Below the pieces are notes generated by a model, which was given only the letters and a program-made list of their open reading frames with translations, made no database searches and had not been told where the DNA came from. The position numbers were made by a program, and so were the translations under genes. DNA of 64,000 bases from Ulota crispa (lineage: Eukaryota > Streptophyta > Bryopsida > Orthotrichales > Orthotrichaceae). The stretch lies in assembly GCA_963920765.1 (NCBI GenBank), contig OY987245.1:5224727-5288726 (forward strand), written 5' to 3'. Numbering within the stretch: position 1 is the stretch's first letter; every line of letters starts with the position of its first letter. This document shows, one piece after another, positions 33,484 through 46,907 of the stretch.

Positions 33484-33861
33484 AGTCTAAGTTCAATGCC
33501 AATTCCTAGCTTTGTTGAGTTGTATATGGCTAATAAAAATCTTAAGAAAATGCTTGAATATTTCATGTAACAAAATTGTTGTAGGACTTGGTTTGTAAAT
33601 TGATTTTTTCATTGTTTCTACACCAGATTCTTGAAGCAAAATCTCGTTTTTTAAAAGCCAAAAATTTCAAAAAAATATTGCTACGTAAGTGTTATTAAAT
33701 TCCAAGCGAACAGGGACTTGAACTCTGGGACCTAGTGTGAGGCTGTATTCCCAATTTTCAACATATTGACCAATCAAAGTTTGAGAATTCAATGAAACCG
33801 CTCATTACTCAAGACCTAGGATGAAGCTTATCTGTAGAATGTGATTTTGTGCAGTACTTTA

Positions 33862-34597
33862 TTAACCCTTAAATGTCACAGGAGCTATTTTGTGACTTTT
33901 GGATGACTGAAAAGTGCTCTCAGAGTGGAATAACATTGTTTCATTTAAGATTTTGTTGGGATATGAATAGTGCAATTCTAGAGCATGTAGATAGATAGTT
34001 TTTGCATGCGCAATGTTCACAAAAGGGTCCCACTTGCCAATTGAGTAGTAAAGATGCCCCACCGAATAGTGTACTTTGAATTTTGAGGATCTTTTTACCA
34101 AAACTCAATTTAAGTTATTAAAATGATGTATTTTTAGTTTGAGCATAACAAGCTATAGAAAGTTTACCAAATCTAGTTTCTCCTTGTACTTTAAGATTTT
34201 GAAAAAATTTAAGTTTTGAAAATTTTATTACCATCACAAGTTGAGTACCAATTACCACGGAATGGTTACTTTTTTTAATTTTACCAACATGGGAAGAAAA
34301 ATTCCATCATGATGATCTTCATCATGATTCACATCCACAATAAAAAAAATTGGCATAATTCAATACATTTTATAATTTATATTAATTTCTTTAGCATTTT
34401 CTTCAAAAAATTACAAAAATTTCAAATTTTCACCAAAATTTATGAATTTTTTTTATACATGTAGTATGCACATACCTTCTTTTACTAAAATTATAATATT
34501 GAATTTTGATATTGATTACATTGCCAAAATAACTCCTAGAAGATGATTGCAATTCCATGGAAAATCCATGGTTGTAGGCCCATCCTTTAAGGGTTAA
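33862..34597. mobile_element. TTAA-ended element, 736 bp
   Basis: Left end TTAACCCTTAAATG, right end CCTTTAAGGGTTAA (inverted, short and imperfect). The interior is AT-rich and non-coding. It is assigned to the TTAA-CCC family by its ends only. Confidence 0.5.
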
Positions 34598-37150
34598 TGA
34601 AGTTTACAAGTCACTGGAATTTGAATGGTTATTTTGTTTCCCCCTCTCAAAATCTATCAGATTTTATTGTATAAGATCTTTTGACTGTAACAGATGTTCA
34701 AAAAAACTTGCTAAGCAAGGTAGGGGGCCTGAACATTTGAAGGTAGAAATGCAAGTATCCTAAGGTGGGGACATTCACACTCTAAGAAGACGCTATAGCG
34801 CCTCTTGATCCTGGGGAGACTACTCTTGCAACTATTCTCAATGTGGAAAAAGTAAAAAGCTAATGGGTGACAGCTTAATTTTTAATGACACCTTGTGATT
34901 AGCCTCTATTTAAGAGCAATTCATATTTGGCTCCAAATTTGATTAAATTCTTAAAATTTGATTAGTTAGGAAACGATTACTTGCAGTTTTTCAAGTCTTG
35001 GTGCACCTAGAAATGTCTAACTAGGGCAGCACTTTTCAAACTTTTGGTACCAAGAATTTGGAACTAGCTTGGATATTGAGTTTACCAAGTAAGGAAACCC
35101 AATCTGGAGAACTAAGTCTAACAATTTTGTTGCAAACAAGATTCAAGTATTTTTGGTATTCATTTTTGCCTATTACAAGGTAACAAATGTTGTGATATGT
35201 ATTGGAAATGACCTTAAAGAGTTGAATTTTGGGGAGTAGTTATGCAAAAGCCTCATGGGACATGACAAGGGAAACGACCCCAAACCCACCATAGGCAACA
35301 AATTCAACTAGTGGAGTGAAGAAAGCACTTAGGCACATTGTAATTCTACTAGATTGTGCCACAATCTTTCTCACAAAAGTAAGGTGCCATGTGAAATTTC
35401 TGAAAAAGCAACGGTATCTATGAAAACATGGCAAACTTTAGGGAAATCCATGAAGTTTTTCCTTCTTTTTAATATTCAAAATTGTTGCAAAGATTGCGCT
35501 AAAAGACCTTAAAAGTTACTGGACAATGTACTCTTTGATGGTTATTGGAATGCTCTTGAGCGTCTTCTCTCTAGGCATTAGGCTCCATTGAACTTTTCAA
35601 AAAGCTTTTTATTAGAGTTTGATGGATTATATGAAATATCCTTCTAGCACGTCTTATGAAACTCTTTTGTTTTAAGTGACTATTAAGAAGCTTTTGAGCA
35701 AATGGAATCAACAAAAATAAGATTTTCCAAGAATGTTTTAGCCACATCATAAAAAAGAACCTTCCTTGTACAAGTTCTTCTCATTATCATGCTGCAAGGT
35801 CTTTCAATCACCAAAATCAACTTCATTTGCCAAAGGTGAAGATTCTTCTTTCCCAACAACATTTACATTCCAAGTTGAAGATGATCACTTTCATTTGTGC
35901 AATTTAATTCTCTCCTTATAAATTCTATCCATTCTTATTGAACTCCAATCAATAGTAATACAATCTTCATTCATTTGGGAAAAACCATTCTTTTACTTTT
36001 GGATTTTATATCCTTATACACTATTCAATAAATATTCTTTTGAGGGTGTAAGAATTCAAAGGTCCCAAAATTGGGTTTCCCCATAATGAATATTGTGTTT
36101 AGTACATTATTGTGGACTTCTATTTTCTATATTACATTGGTGTAATTGCAAATGTGTATTGTTAACTTATGATTATATCCATTTTTTGTGTTTTTATTAG
36201 TAGCAGCAACCAATAAGTTGCTTATTTATTGCTTTGTTAACCCTAATGGCATTGAAAATTGCAATTTGAGCTTCCACATTGGCCAAGATATTGCATACAT
36301 GTCACATTTAACTAAATATGGACTATCCAAAGTCCATAGGTAATAACCCTTAAGTTATTTTAATTTACAAATCACCAATTGGTACTACATACGTAATAGG
36401 AAAGCCTTGCAAGTTATACAGAGATGTGTTCACATCAAAAACATGCAAAATTTTGGAAAAAGCACTTGCAATATATCAAGAAATCTCAATTGTTTAACAA
36501 CACACAAAGTCCATATTTATATAAATAATCCATATTTACATAAATATTTTATATTTAATTAAAAAATGACATACAAATGAGAAAATTATCAACAACCATT
36601 TTAGAAGCCTTGTACTCCAAAAAAAATTAACTCATATATTTTTGCAAAGCCAATGTAAATGTGTTTTCCATTTTTGTTGCACTTGCTTTGTAAATATGGA
36701 TGTTCACCATCGTTCTAATTTTATTGTAACCATTAAAAAGTGGATGCAACATTCATCAGCATTCTGCCCCTTCTGATTTGAGAAGGGGGTTGGATCTCAT
36801 TTAAAAATGTATATTGGAACTTGTCCATAAGCCATATTTAACTAAATCCAAAAATATGCATGCAAATTTTGGACTATGTTTGCACAACAACAAGGGATCT
36901 GTGAATGTTGGGGAATATAGATCTCTTGATGTTAAATGATACAAATTTCTTAATTGGGGACTTAGATCTCTTGACGTTGTGCAGAAATTTCCCAATGAAG
37001 ATTCTCATGTTTTGCAAACAATATGTATGAAAAACATCAAAACATCTAAAGATCTATCAGCATATTTTATAGATCTTCAAACTTTTGATTTGGGATTCAT
37101 CTTCTTGGACTTTGAATCAGTGTTTGAGGAGAAATTTTGACTTCTTTGGT
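34598..37150. other. AT-rich intergenic DNA
   Basis: No gene was recognised across 2.5 kb. TTAACCC-type ends recur near 36238 and 36345 but could not be paired into an element. Short frames on both strands lack motifs. Confidence 0.4.
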
Positions 37151-37468
37151 TAAGGTATGTACACCCATAAGCGTCATTGTCTCCATAACCGTCACCTCTA
37201 AAATCTTGAAAAATCTGTGGAAGTGAATAGATGTCATGACAAGAATGTACAACATGTGAACATGAAATCTTATAAGTGGTTATGGGTGCAATGGCAGTTT
37301 GCTTTTTAAAAATTCACAACTTATTCTCACAATATTCAAATAATACATTTGAAAGTGCAAACTTAATATTTTTCTATTCCTAATAGGATCTTATAATTTG
37401 CTAACTGTTTATTGATACTCATCATGTTCAAAACCCTTAGTTTGATGCTTATGGGTGTACATACCTTA
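37151..37468. mobile_element. TAAGGTA-ended element with 26-bp TIRs, 318 bp
   Basis: The left end begins TAAGGTATGTACACCCATAA. The right end (37443-37468) is its reverse complement over 26 bp with a single mismatch. It is non-coding. The outer TA on each side may be a target duplication. Confidence 0.8.
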
Positions 37469-37933
37469 TAGTGTGGCACTTCTCATTTTCAATTGGCCTT
37501 CCATTAGTTTGCACCAAATATTTTCTATATTAATATGGAAATATATTTTAATTAGTTAATATTGTAAAATTTAACCAATTCTAAACCAGATATTTTACAA
37601 TTTGAACCAATTTGTCAATACGTTGAATGTCCATTCTCCCCAAATATTGCTTTGGGTTGCTTATATTTAGTTAAATATAGCATCATGTCAAAACTATATT
37701 TATCTTGTTCTTTATTTTAGTAGCCCATAATTTTTACTATTAGTGAACCTTTGAGATTTCATTTCTTATATTCTCAATTATGCATGGGCCATGTGCATGA
37801 TTTCAAGCCTAAAACATGGATTTCAATCAATTTGGAGTTGCATGTTTGATATGGAGTGTATCTTGACATTGCATTGGTCTAGATACTTTTTCGTATATAA
37901 TATGGAGCTCCATATTGATAAAAATAAAGGTTA
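37469..37933. other. AT-rich intergenic DNA between two related elements
   Basis: No gene or repeat end was recognised. Confidence 0.4.
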
Positions 37934-38311
37934 TAAGGTAGTAGCATCCATAAGCGCTATGTCCCCATGGCCGTCACTTGACACTGGCACAAGCTAATGA
38001 AAAAAAAACAAATGGTTATGGGTGATGAAGTGATGGTTGTGGATGACTAGCATGAGGTTTTGAGTACCCATCTCACTATTTAAGAACCAACAAGCCTTGT
38101 TTTTAGCATCTCTTACACATGATTCTTACAATTTTAGTGATTTTGGACTTTGAAAAATCTTTGTGAGCAAATGCTTGCAGGTGAAACCTTGAAATTGATG
38201 CCAATATTTTTAATTTCCACTTCCTAACTTACTATATTTTTTTCAAAGTTAGTAAATTTTTTTACCTACTCCAAAATCCTTATTTCCTTGCTTATGGGTG
38301 CGCCTACCTTA
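37934..38311. mobile_element. TAAGGTA-ended element, 378 bp
   Basis: Left TAAGGTAGTAGCATCCATAAG and right CTTATGGGTGCGCCTACCTTA are inverted with a few mismatches. The interior shows clear collinear similarity to the 17528-17947 element (GGTTATGGGTGATGAAGTGATGG, CATCTCACTATTTAAGAACC, AATTGATGCCAATATTTTT), so both derive from one family member. Confidence 0.8.
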
Positions 38312-38675
38312 AGTGCAAAAAGTCCAAAATTTGTTGGTGACAATGCATAGAGGCAGAAGCTAGAATGTTGTATCGAAAGGTAGGATTAGCACGTTCTAAG
38401 CATGCTTTCAAAAGTACACCTTAACAAAGTTAGATAGTAAATGGATACTCATTGCAAAATGTTTTCATAATAAGATCTCAGATACAAGATAACAAGTTCA
38501 GACATATTTCAACTAAATATAAGCATTTACACCTTTTCTATACAACATTCAAACATAATTTTTGGATTTTACTCAAGATTGACTTTTATGATAAGTAAAT
38601 CAAATGAACATTTAACACACTTCCTCAAGAATTACTCTACAAATCAAGTACCCACTTTAAAGTATTTTTTAAGTC

Positions 38676-38895
38676 TTAAACCTTAAATGTCAGAAAGGCC
38701 CTTTGCAACTAGTACATTACGGGATATTTTTCTTGTATTTGGAATGGATTCACACCTCTGCTACATTTGAGATCAACAAAGAAGTTAGAGTATAGATAAA
38801 CACGATTTTGGTGAGCTATTTGAGATCCCAAGTTAAAATTTCTTATTGGTAGCAAATGTCAAATATATGGCAACCTTGGTACATTTAAGGGTTAA
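38676..38895. mobile_element. Third copy of the 687-920 TTAA MITE
   Basis: Same orientation and order of interior blocks as 687-920: GTATTTGGAATGGATT, CACACCTCTGCTACATTTGA, GATCAACAAAGAAGTT, TTGGTAGCAAATG. Ends TTAAACCTTAAATG and CATTTAAGGGTTAA. Confidence 0.75.
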
Positions 38896-41800
38896 ACAAC
38901 ATTTCTAACCTCAAGGCTTGGTGTTCATAAAATTTGTCTTTGCTCAAAAGTACCGCTTAGTTGTGATAGCCTAGGCAGCTTCACTTCAATCAATGCAAGT
39001 CATCCATTGTGCTTATTTGAAACATCGACTTCATTCACTAATTTCTGCAATGTGGACTTAAGAGGATTGAAGGATTATTTGTTTTGTGCCCAAGTCTCCC
39101 ATTTATTCCTCAAAATATTGTTTCATTATTGTGAGCGGGCATGCACTCTCTATATTTTCTTCTTGTGATTCTTGAGGTTGCTTCACCAAGACCTAAAACA
39201 TTATTTCAAGGGTTAATGACAAGTTGTCAACATGGATTGAGCATTTATGCCTCTATCACTGCATGTCCCTTGTGCGTATCAAAGATCTTACACATCTTGT
39301 TTCTCATGGTATCTTTCATATCGTGCACAAACTTGATTGGACAACGTTTATATGTCACAATGCACGTAGAATCCTATTTCTTCCCTCCAAAGCAGTACAA
39401 TCGAAAAGGAATGAGAATAGGACTGCACGTGTAAAACATACATAATACTACTAAATATTATTTTGATACCCTTGGCATTGGCAATAGTACCTCGAAGAGG
39501 GTAAAAACAAATATGGTGTAAACGTACTTATACTTGGTTGCACACAAGAGCTTGTAGAATCAAGCAAGAACAGTGTCTATTACAGATTTTCCTGTAAACA
39601 GAAAGGTGCAGTACTCCTACGACTAAAAATAAAAGCAGGTAGTGCTACTTGTCAAGGGGGGAAAGAATACAATAACCAAAAAGCAAAAAATAGAAAAAAA
39701 ACAATTATTCATAGGGCATTTCTGCGGTTGCAAGAAACTTAATCATCACTAAAGTTTGGTGTTGGATTTAAAAGTTTGGCCACTTGTTTGTTTGTCCCAC
39801 CCCTACAGTGCCTAACTTTTAACCAATTCAAAGTCTCCTTGTATCTATGCAAGCCATCATTTATCATGGCAAAGAGGGATAAGCTTATGGCAATCCCATC
39901 CGTTTTTTCGCTGTTTTTCTTGGATTTTATTGTAGCCAGTGTCAAAATGAGGCAAGAGACAAAAGAGAACTTGACGGTAGGTAAGTCAATCGAAGCAATA
40001 AACGCTCACTGTCTCATCTAAAAGTCCGGACATGCTGAGGAATTCAGATGCTCTGAGAAAAATGAGAAAGACAAGGGACAACCCAGAGTTGTTGAGCTCA
40101 GTCAGAATGCAAACGTGCCACACAAACGATCGTGCAAGCCTGCGAGACCTTATCCCCCCGAGAATGTCATCCTCCAGACAGGCAGACACGCCCGCCTGCC
40201 GCCAGTTACTCAAGCGAGAGCTCATCCTGTTTCTAAGCTACTCTTGCTCCTGCTCCTGCAATCCTGTCAGCTCCAGCGAAAAGACACGACCCTTTTACAT
40301 AAACCGTCCCATAGGTTGCTGAAGAATGGTTATGAAGTTGTCCTTGAAAGGACCTCTTCAAGTCATAAAAGAAAAGGTGCATTCTATTGCAACAGCCAGT
40401 AACAGCCAGTCATGTTTCTTGGTTTCACCTTCATAAGTTGCAAGGAGACTCTTTATGGGAGACCTAGAGTCACAAATAGATGTCTACTAGAAGAAACTTT
40501 GAGAAAATTCATCAACAATTCAATAATGCTTCAAAAAAATATGAAAAAAAATTGTGTTACATTTGACATCCATTTCTCTTTGACTGAAAATTAGACAAAA
40601 AATCCCACTGTCTTGAAAAGCCCATGAAATTCCAGACCTGCTCTTAAAGTGACGGTTTAGGAACACCCTCCCTCACCTCCCGAAAGCATGTTCTCGGCAC
40701 AAAATGCGCTCTGGCAACAAGCAGGAAAGGCGGTGAGAGCACCAGCACAGGACCTTTGCGTCCACGACAGCGTGCCAGCGGAGTACGTTTACGCAGTGTC
40801 AGTCCAATCATGCGAGCAAAAATTGCAACAATCATTCCAAAGCCATTCCAGAGCCATTCCAGAGCCAGTCCAGAGCCAACAAACCCCTCACCCTTACCGA
40901 CAAGGATTCCAGCCGCACTCAGCTGCTGCTTGTCAGTGGCATGTGTCGTGGTGGACGCCAGGTTGGAAGTTCATTCTGCTCACATCCGAAAAAGAGACAT
41001 GACAGTACCAAACCATCAAAAGAGCAAAAAAAGCAAGCACTGAAATCAACGCCACACACCAAACGAGATAAACGGATATGGTATCTCTGCAAACTTGAAT
41101 CTGCTCACAGCCAAAAAGGTGCAATTATTTGCAGATGTAGCTGGTACTTCTGGATTCAGTGAGTTGCACTCACAACTGGAAATCATGTCTTGTTGCAGGT
41201 AAGAAATCCACTCAAACTTGGCTGTAACAAGACAATAATGGCTATTGGATCAAACTTTCAAAAGTGAAACAACAAGGCATGGAGAAAAATTCAAGTTACT
41301 AAATCAGGTTCGTGTAAAGTACGAGTTGGTACCTCTGTGGACGAGGACGAATCAACAACGCCTTGCACTTCCTCTTTGTGACACACGCTCCGTTCATTGG
41401 GGTAGAGTCACACTTGAGTCTTAACGATTTCTGCAGAGTTCAGACGACCGGAGGACCACGATAGGTACACTGTCATATCATGGAAAAGTACTACTTTTCT
41501 AATAAGAGGATAATTAAGCAAAAAAGAAAAGGAAAAAAAGAGAGGAAACGGAAGAAGAGTACACTGATATCCTGGTTCAGAAGACACGAGTTACAAGTGG
41601 TCAGTAAAGCACTGAGGTTTGTTTTGAATTGCATACTTTGTATGCATGAGATATAGTACAACTGTTCAAAGCGGCAGAATAGTAGCCACGAACAGGGTCA
41701 TGTCCCTAGACAGGTCACTAAACAGTTGGTGACTATTCAGTCACGAAGCTGGCGTTTTGCATGTTCTGAACCCCTGCACAAGGATCTACGATCTAGAAGG

Positions 41801-41990
41801 ATTATACATTGATAATCCAACCTACCTTTAAAAAAAAGAAGCCGAAATATTCTACACGTGTAAAAACTACTTAATTCTCCTCCTCCGTAAGATTCAAATA
41901 ATCGATTCGGAGCTCTTAGGTTACATGACAAAGGTAGCTTGTTTTGTTGTAAGAACAACATGGAGGGAGGAGGAGCCGGGAGACTTGAAA
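38896..41990. other. Intergenic, no recognised gene
   Basis: Three kb without a supported gene. 40030-41100 is GC-richer, with several overlapping unrecognised frames on both strands (for example plus 40032-40322 and 40688-41002). A short 12-base tandem repeat of the type CCAGAGCCATTC occurs at about 40836-40880. The part adjacent to 41991 probably holds the 3' UTR of the membrane-protein gene. A decayed transposase around 39140-39440 cannot be excluded but no motif supports it. Confidence 0.35.
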
Positions 41991-44900
41991 TCATACAATG
42001 CTCGATTGATGTGGTGCGAAACCTTGCAAATTCATACTAGCATTTGATCTCGAGTGCAACGCCCGCGAATCCCCACACGAACTCTCAAACTGGAGAAACG
42101 AGTAGCTCTTCAACGGCTTCACATCTACCACAACCTCGTCCACAAATACCACGGCACTTCTGTTTTCCTTGCCATCCACAGATCTGATTCCTTCTTTCAC
42201 AGGCCCAGGGAATGAGCTCTCTCTCCGGCTACCAGACTCCGAGGACAGATCGCCAAAGCTTCGCAGTCGAAGCTGCAATCCTTCGTGATCAATCAAGGGT
42301 GGTGGTGGTGATGAATGAGGAGGCAACGACGAGGGACACGTCATTTGTTGCGAAACGTTGAAGATGCCTTCAGGTTTCTTCGGTTCCTTGACAAAATCGG
42401 CGAAGTCCGACATGCCTGGGTTCTGCACTATCACTAACATCGGTCTCTGCGTCCCTTCACTTTTCGAGATTGACGTCGGCTGCAACAACAGCATATTTGT
42501 CAAAATGAAAGTATCTCGGAAAAAGGTTTCAAAAAAGTCCAGAAAAGTTATGGAAAAGAATGAAAGCAGTCCGGACAAGGACAGCAACGAAGAAAGCTCA
42601 CCACTCCAATGTGCCACTCTTTATGATCCAAGTTGTTGAACTGCTTCTCATTAATTTCCTGCCAAGGCTCACGATAGAGACGTCAGACTACCGTGCGCTA
42701 TTCACTCGAAGAGTTTACTTCAGTCTGGTAATGAAATCATGCAAGTTAAATGTAAGATTTAAAAGGCACCCGTACCACACTGTAAATTGGTGGCAAGATG
42801 CGTTGACCAAATGGTTGTAAATTTGGGATAACGGTGAAAAATGGCGTCATCTCTCTCGATCTAAAGGTCCATCTGCAGACAAAGAGTTGCCAAAATAAAA
42901 AAAACACAAATCAAGCGGATGCCATCTCCTACTGGAAAACAAAAAAATCCCTTGGAATGCCAAGAACACGAAATAGTAAGGACAAAAAAAGGGAAAGGGG
43001 CAACCGTCATAATTCCAAGCACACAAACGACCTAGAAAACAAATAGATTAGCTCAAATCAAACGAAAGGGAGTAACTAACCCAATATAGAAGAAGATGCC
43101 AATCTCCATGAATTCACGAACAAGAAGGCGCATCCAGTACTCATTAGCCACGCCATCCGTCCGTGCATGCATCTGCCCACGACAATATTGCCAAAACATC
43201 AAATTCCCATCCCATAACCCCTAAAAGAAAGTTTCATACTAGATTTCAAGAACATCTACCAGTTTAGAGTAGATCGTATAGAAACTTTGTTTTTGTCCAA
43301 TTTCGTTTGGTTACTAACCGAAACACTCAAAATTCCTTACTAAATCTGGTAGATCAAATTTGACCCCATCTGAATTGTACAGTATATCTAAGAATATGAT
43401 CAGTCAAATTAGTCATTTTTAAACCCATAAATTCCTGGCTTTCCACTTTCTAGTCACATTGTAAAAACCACAACCGTGCTTTCAAACCGTTGGGAGTTAC
43501 AAAGTACAAACTAACCCGAGAATGTACAGATTGCTTACCAGAATTTCAGCAACAACCATCATCAGCATTGCACGTTGAAACTTCCTGCAGCAGCAAAAGA
43601 AGGAGGGACGGTTTTAAAAAACCAACTAGGTTTTCTGTCCTATAGAACAGTAAACCGAGAACTTTCAAAACAATCTAACGCAATGCTCTTTTGGTACCCA
43701 ACCCCAAAGGCTTACTTGAACATGGTGTACTTGGTGTACACAGCAGTGTGCATCATGTGTACGCCTTCGTCCTGAATTTGCTGTAACTGCTCCCTTAACG
43801 CTCCAAGGTTGCGGGCAATGTGTACCATGATGACGTAAAGTAGCAGCCCGTAAACAAAAATCACCAGAACCTGCACAACCAAAGGACAACAGGGCCCTCA
43901 AAACAATTAATACCTTGCAAATTGCTCCAAACCCAAAGCCACTTTAAGGGTGAAACCGTAAAACGACTGAGTAATTCTTATAGCAGCAGGGTTTAGAGAT
44001 TTCTCTTTTACGTCCTCTCAGCAAGGTACCCTAATCTTGTCAATCCAGAATTTCAATATAAGCAGAAGATAGTGCAACTGATACTGTCCTAGCCCTATTG
44101 ATTACAACCTCGTACTTGCATTAGAAACCAACATACATCGAGAGAGAGAGAGAGAAACTTTGTTAATGAAGAGAGTTTGGCTCGTGCAGTGATTGAGTGA
44201 TTTCGTAATTAAAGAAGATTTATACATTGATTAGTAAAAATGATTAGAGTGATGAGAGCAGTGTTTTCTTCTCACAAATTGGAGCAGGGAAAAAGAAACG
44301 CACGGCGAACTGAGGAACAGCAGCCTTGTATCCCGTGAGAGTCAAGTACAAGAGCGACGCGAGACCAGCGATGCTGCGCCGTTCGGAGACAGTCAGCTGC
44401 TCGTGCATGATGCAGTACCCATGGGCAATCAAAAGGAAGGCAATGAAACACGACGTCTCGAAGAAGATCCGAGACACGAAGACTCCGAAAGCTACCCAGA
44501 ATGAACATGTGCTCAAGTTCAAGCACGAATACCTACACATCACCACACGACCAAAGATTTTTCAGCAAAACACTCAATCAAACTCTGCAACAACAAACGC
44601 TGGAAGTTCAAATTCCACCACACTGTACATCAATCTAATCAATACAAATTATTCAAACTCCTCAACAAGTAAGTCGAAATTTCAAATTTACCAATCTAAG
44701 CATCGAAAGACTCGAACTATTCAACAAAAATCCGGAAACCTTAAATTCGATACTAACAACGCTAACGAGTGCTTAGATGAATCGCCAGCATCGATTTTAA
44801 ATTGTGCTCTACGTGGAAACCAGTACACTTTGCTAAAACATTACTGAAATCGCTGAGGTTAGAAGCTTGTGGAGTACCAGAATACGAAGGAGAGGCCGAG

Positions 44901-45396
44901 AACAAGAGCCTTGAGCACCGGGACAGCAGTCAACATCCATTGTAACTGACTAGTCTGCAAAATCCCAACACCCCGCTCGTCAAGAAGCGCTTCAAATTCC
45001 AGGGTAGTCACATCAAATAGGTTCTTCGTCAAGAATTCAAAAACCTCCCCCAGGGGACGGGGGGGGGATTTCAAATTTGTTCTCACTAATATTCAAAAAA
45101 TCCCCGCCACCAAAACAGGGTAAGCAAGAAAGAATGAACGAGTCCAGACGCCTGTCTTCGAACTCCTCCCTTGACCCTGAGCGGGATTAAACAAAGACGA
45201 GTAGCAATACCTGCCATCGCCGCTTGCTCCAAGTGTTGAGCGTCCACAAGAAGAGCAACACCGTCCACATGCTCAAGAGACCAAAGAAAAGAAAGGGTAA
45301 CGGCCGGTACGACTCTTCCCACTCGCTAGGGCTGCTGCTACTGCTGCTGCTGATCACGGGTTTCACCTGCTGCACATGGTCAATGGCCGCGTCCAT
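41991..45396 (-). CDS. Seven-helix membrane protein, GPCR-like topology
   Basis: Nine exons join in frame to 475 aa: 45396-45211, 44954-44878, 44532-44304, 43870-43716, 43584-43539, 43172-43081, 42872-42776, 42658-42602, 42479-41991. All introns are GT-AG. Seven hydrophobic segments can be read: PFLFFGLLSMWTVLLFLW (exon 1), VPVLKALVLGLSFVFWY (2), FGVFVSRIFFETSCFIAFLL and SIAGLASLLYLTLTGYKAAV (3), VLVIFVYGLLLYVIMVHIA (4), AMLMMVVAEIL (5), EFMEIGIFFYIGW (6). A soluble tail of about 200 aa follows, with LPPIYSVE and EWHIGVP, then a serine-rich end. The motifs HGYCIM, LTVSERRSIAGL and TAVYTKYTMFKKFQ look like an uncharacterised membrane family I recall from plants, sometimes called candidate GPCRs, but I cannot name it confidently. 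Ligand and function are unknown. Tandem repeats lie about 220 bp upstream of the start. Confidence 0.8.
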
Positions 45397-45611
45397 CGTG
45401 GACAGAGCAAAGAACCCCGGATACTCTCTACCGCTACAACCCCTCGTATCCCCTCTGCATCCCTCCTGAACCCCCCTCACAAACACTGGCTACACCACCA
45501 CCGAAAGTCGGTACACCTCGACATGTTCTTCCCTACTGCTCAACACGACCTCTCTCACTCTTCCAAACACACACAAACACTCACACTCACACTCAAAATA
45601 AAAGGACCAAC

Positions 45612-45706
45612 AAAAGCTTCGCCAAGTTCTATGCAAAGCTTCGTCCAAGTTCTGTTTAAAGCTTCGCCAAGTTCTGTGCAAAGCTTCGTCCAAGTTCTAA
45701 GCAAAG
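45612..45706. repeat. Short tandem repeat upstream of the membrane-protein gene
   Basis: Four units of 22-23 bp alternate between AAAGCTTCGCCAAGTTCT and AAAGCTTCGTCCAAGTTCT forms, giving two higher-order dimers of about 45 bp. It lies about 220-310 bp upstream of the minus-strand ATG, hence in promoter or leader. A 67-codon minus-strand frame across it is a by-product of the repeat. Confidence 0.85.
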
Positions 45707-45824
45707 AGGCTACAAGAACGGGAGGAGGATCACTTGGAGGAATAAAGGAACTACACTGTATGCTCTGTCTACTTCTTCTTCTTCATAGGAGCTTCACGAC
45801 GAGAGCAAGGCTTGTGTCGGAGCA

Positions 45825-46118
45825 ATGGGCTTGAGAGCAATGGATTTGAGAGAGAAATTCGCTGTTACATTGGAGGGTATTGATCAGGGGCTGTGTTCCA
45901 TGCTGGTGAAGGGCTTTGATGATTCTATCCCGTGGCGGGGCATTTGCTGCGTTGGCTGTGACGATGATCCGTCACTCGTCTTTGCTACGCTAGATCATCA
46001 TATTCCTGCCCTGCCCTCCCCTGCCCTTTGTTTGTTTGTTTGTTTGTTTCCGGCTCCCATTCTTTTTCGTAAGAGAAGCGAAACCAGACGATCCTCGTGT
46101 GGCTATTCTCGAACATGA
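45825..46118 (+). other. Possible small divergent open frame, unrecognised
   Basis: A 97-codon frame (MGLRAMDLREKFAVTLEGID...) runs divergently from the membrane-protein gene. Only its first part looks protein-like; the end runs into a TTTG repeat. A further exon-like frame begins after a CTACCTGCAG acceptor-like site at about 46422. No domain was recognised. It may be a short gene, an exon, or chance. Confidence 0.2.
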
Positions 46119-46907
46119 AGATTTTTGGGTAGACTTTAGAGTTGGTAGATCTCGGATTTGGTAGATCTCCGTGTCAGTGTGGATATTCTCGGACATGAAC
46201 GATTTTCGGTAGATTTTTGGAGTAAGTAGATTATAGAGTTGGTAGAATTTGAAGTTGGTAGATTTAGGTGAGGGAGATCTCGGTGTGGGTATCTAAAAAT
46301 AGAAGTTTGCGATTTGGTAGATGTGGGGGGAGGTGAGGGGGTTTATTGTATCATTTAATTGTGTGTTTCAATTACTGATGCCGGTATTTGATTGGCTGGC
46401 TGGCTGGCTTGCTACCTGCAGTATTTCTGGGTGGAGTTTAATTGCTTCTTACTCAACGGTCGGGATTACTCAGTGCTCCTTGCCGTGATTTTTTTTTCAA
46501 AATTTCTACGGTACGATTGTTATAGTGCAATTACTGTGGGCGTTATTATCATATTTGAAGGTAGACTACCCTATTTGTGCCATTATTTGTGACTTTATTT
46601 GTGACGTTTTTTGGGTTGAGGCTTGCGCTTGTGAGCGGTGGTAGGTGAGTATTAGATGGTCAATTTTAATTGGCATTCTCACTTGAGTTAGTAATTAAAA
46701 GTTGAATTTAGTTGGCAAGGTTGGTGGTAGTAAATAGCATTGGTTTTAGTATTCCATATGTAAGAATTGTAGTAAATTATGATCACATAAATAATTATTT
46801 GTTGAAAATTTTAAAATCTAACATTAAGGAAAACAAAGATTTGATAGTACTCACTATGGTCTTATGTAAAGGTGGTGAATATGGTGGATTAACTAATGAT
46901 GGTGACT
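46119..46907. other. Intergenic with GGTAGAT-rich stretch
   Basis: 46125-46330 repeats GGTAGAT/GTTGGTAGA motifs irregularly. The rest is AT-rich. No supported gene. Confidence 0.4.

Noticed and set aside
39141..39445. Possible transposase fragment
   Set aside because: Two overlapping frames gave no catalytic motif or known similarity; left as unassigned intergenic sequence.
42358..42820. Plus-strand frames opposite the last exons of the membrane-protein gene
   Set aside because: The minus strand splices in frame across the same bases with good junctions; the plus frames have no domain.
44326..44847. 173-codon plus-strand frame
   Set aside because: Antisense to exons 2 and 3 of the membrane-protein gene and the intron between them; low-complexity Asn/Ser/Thr composition.
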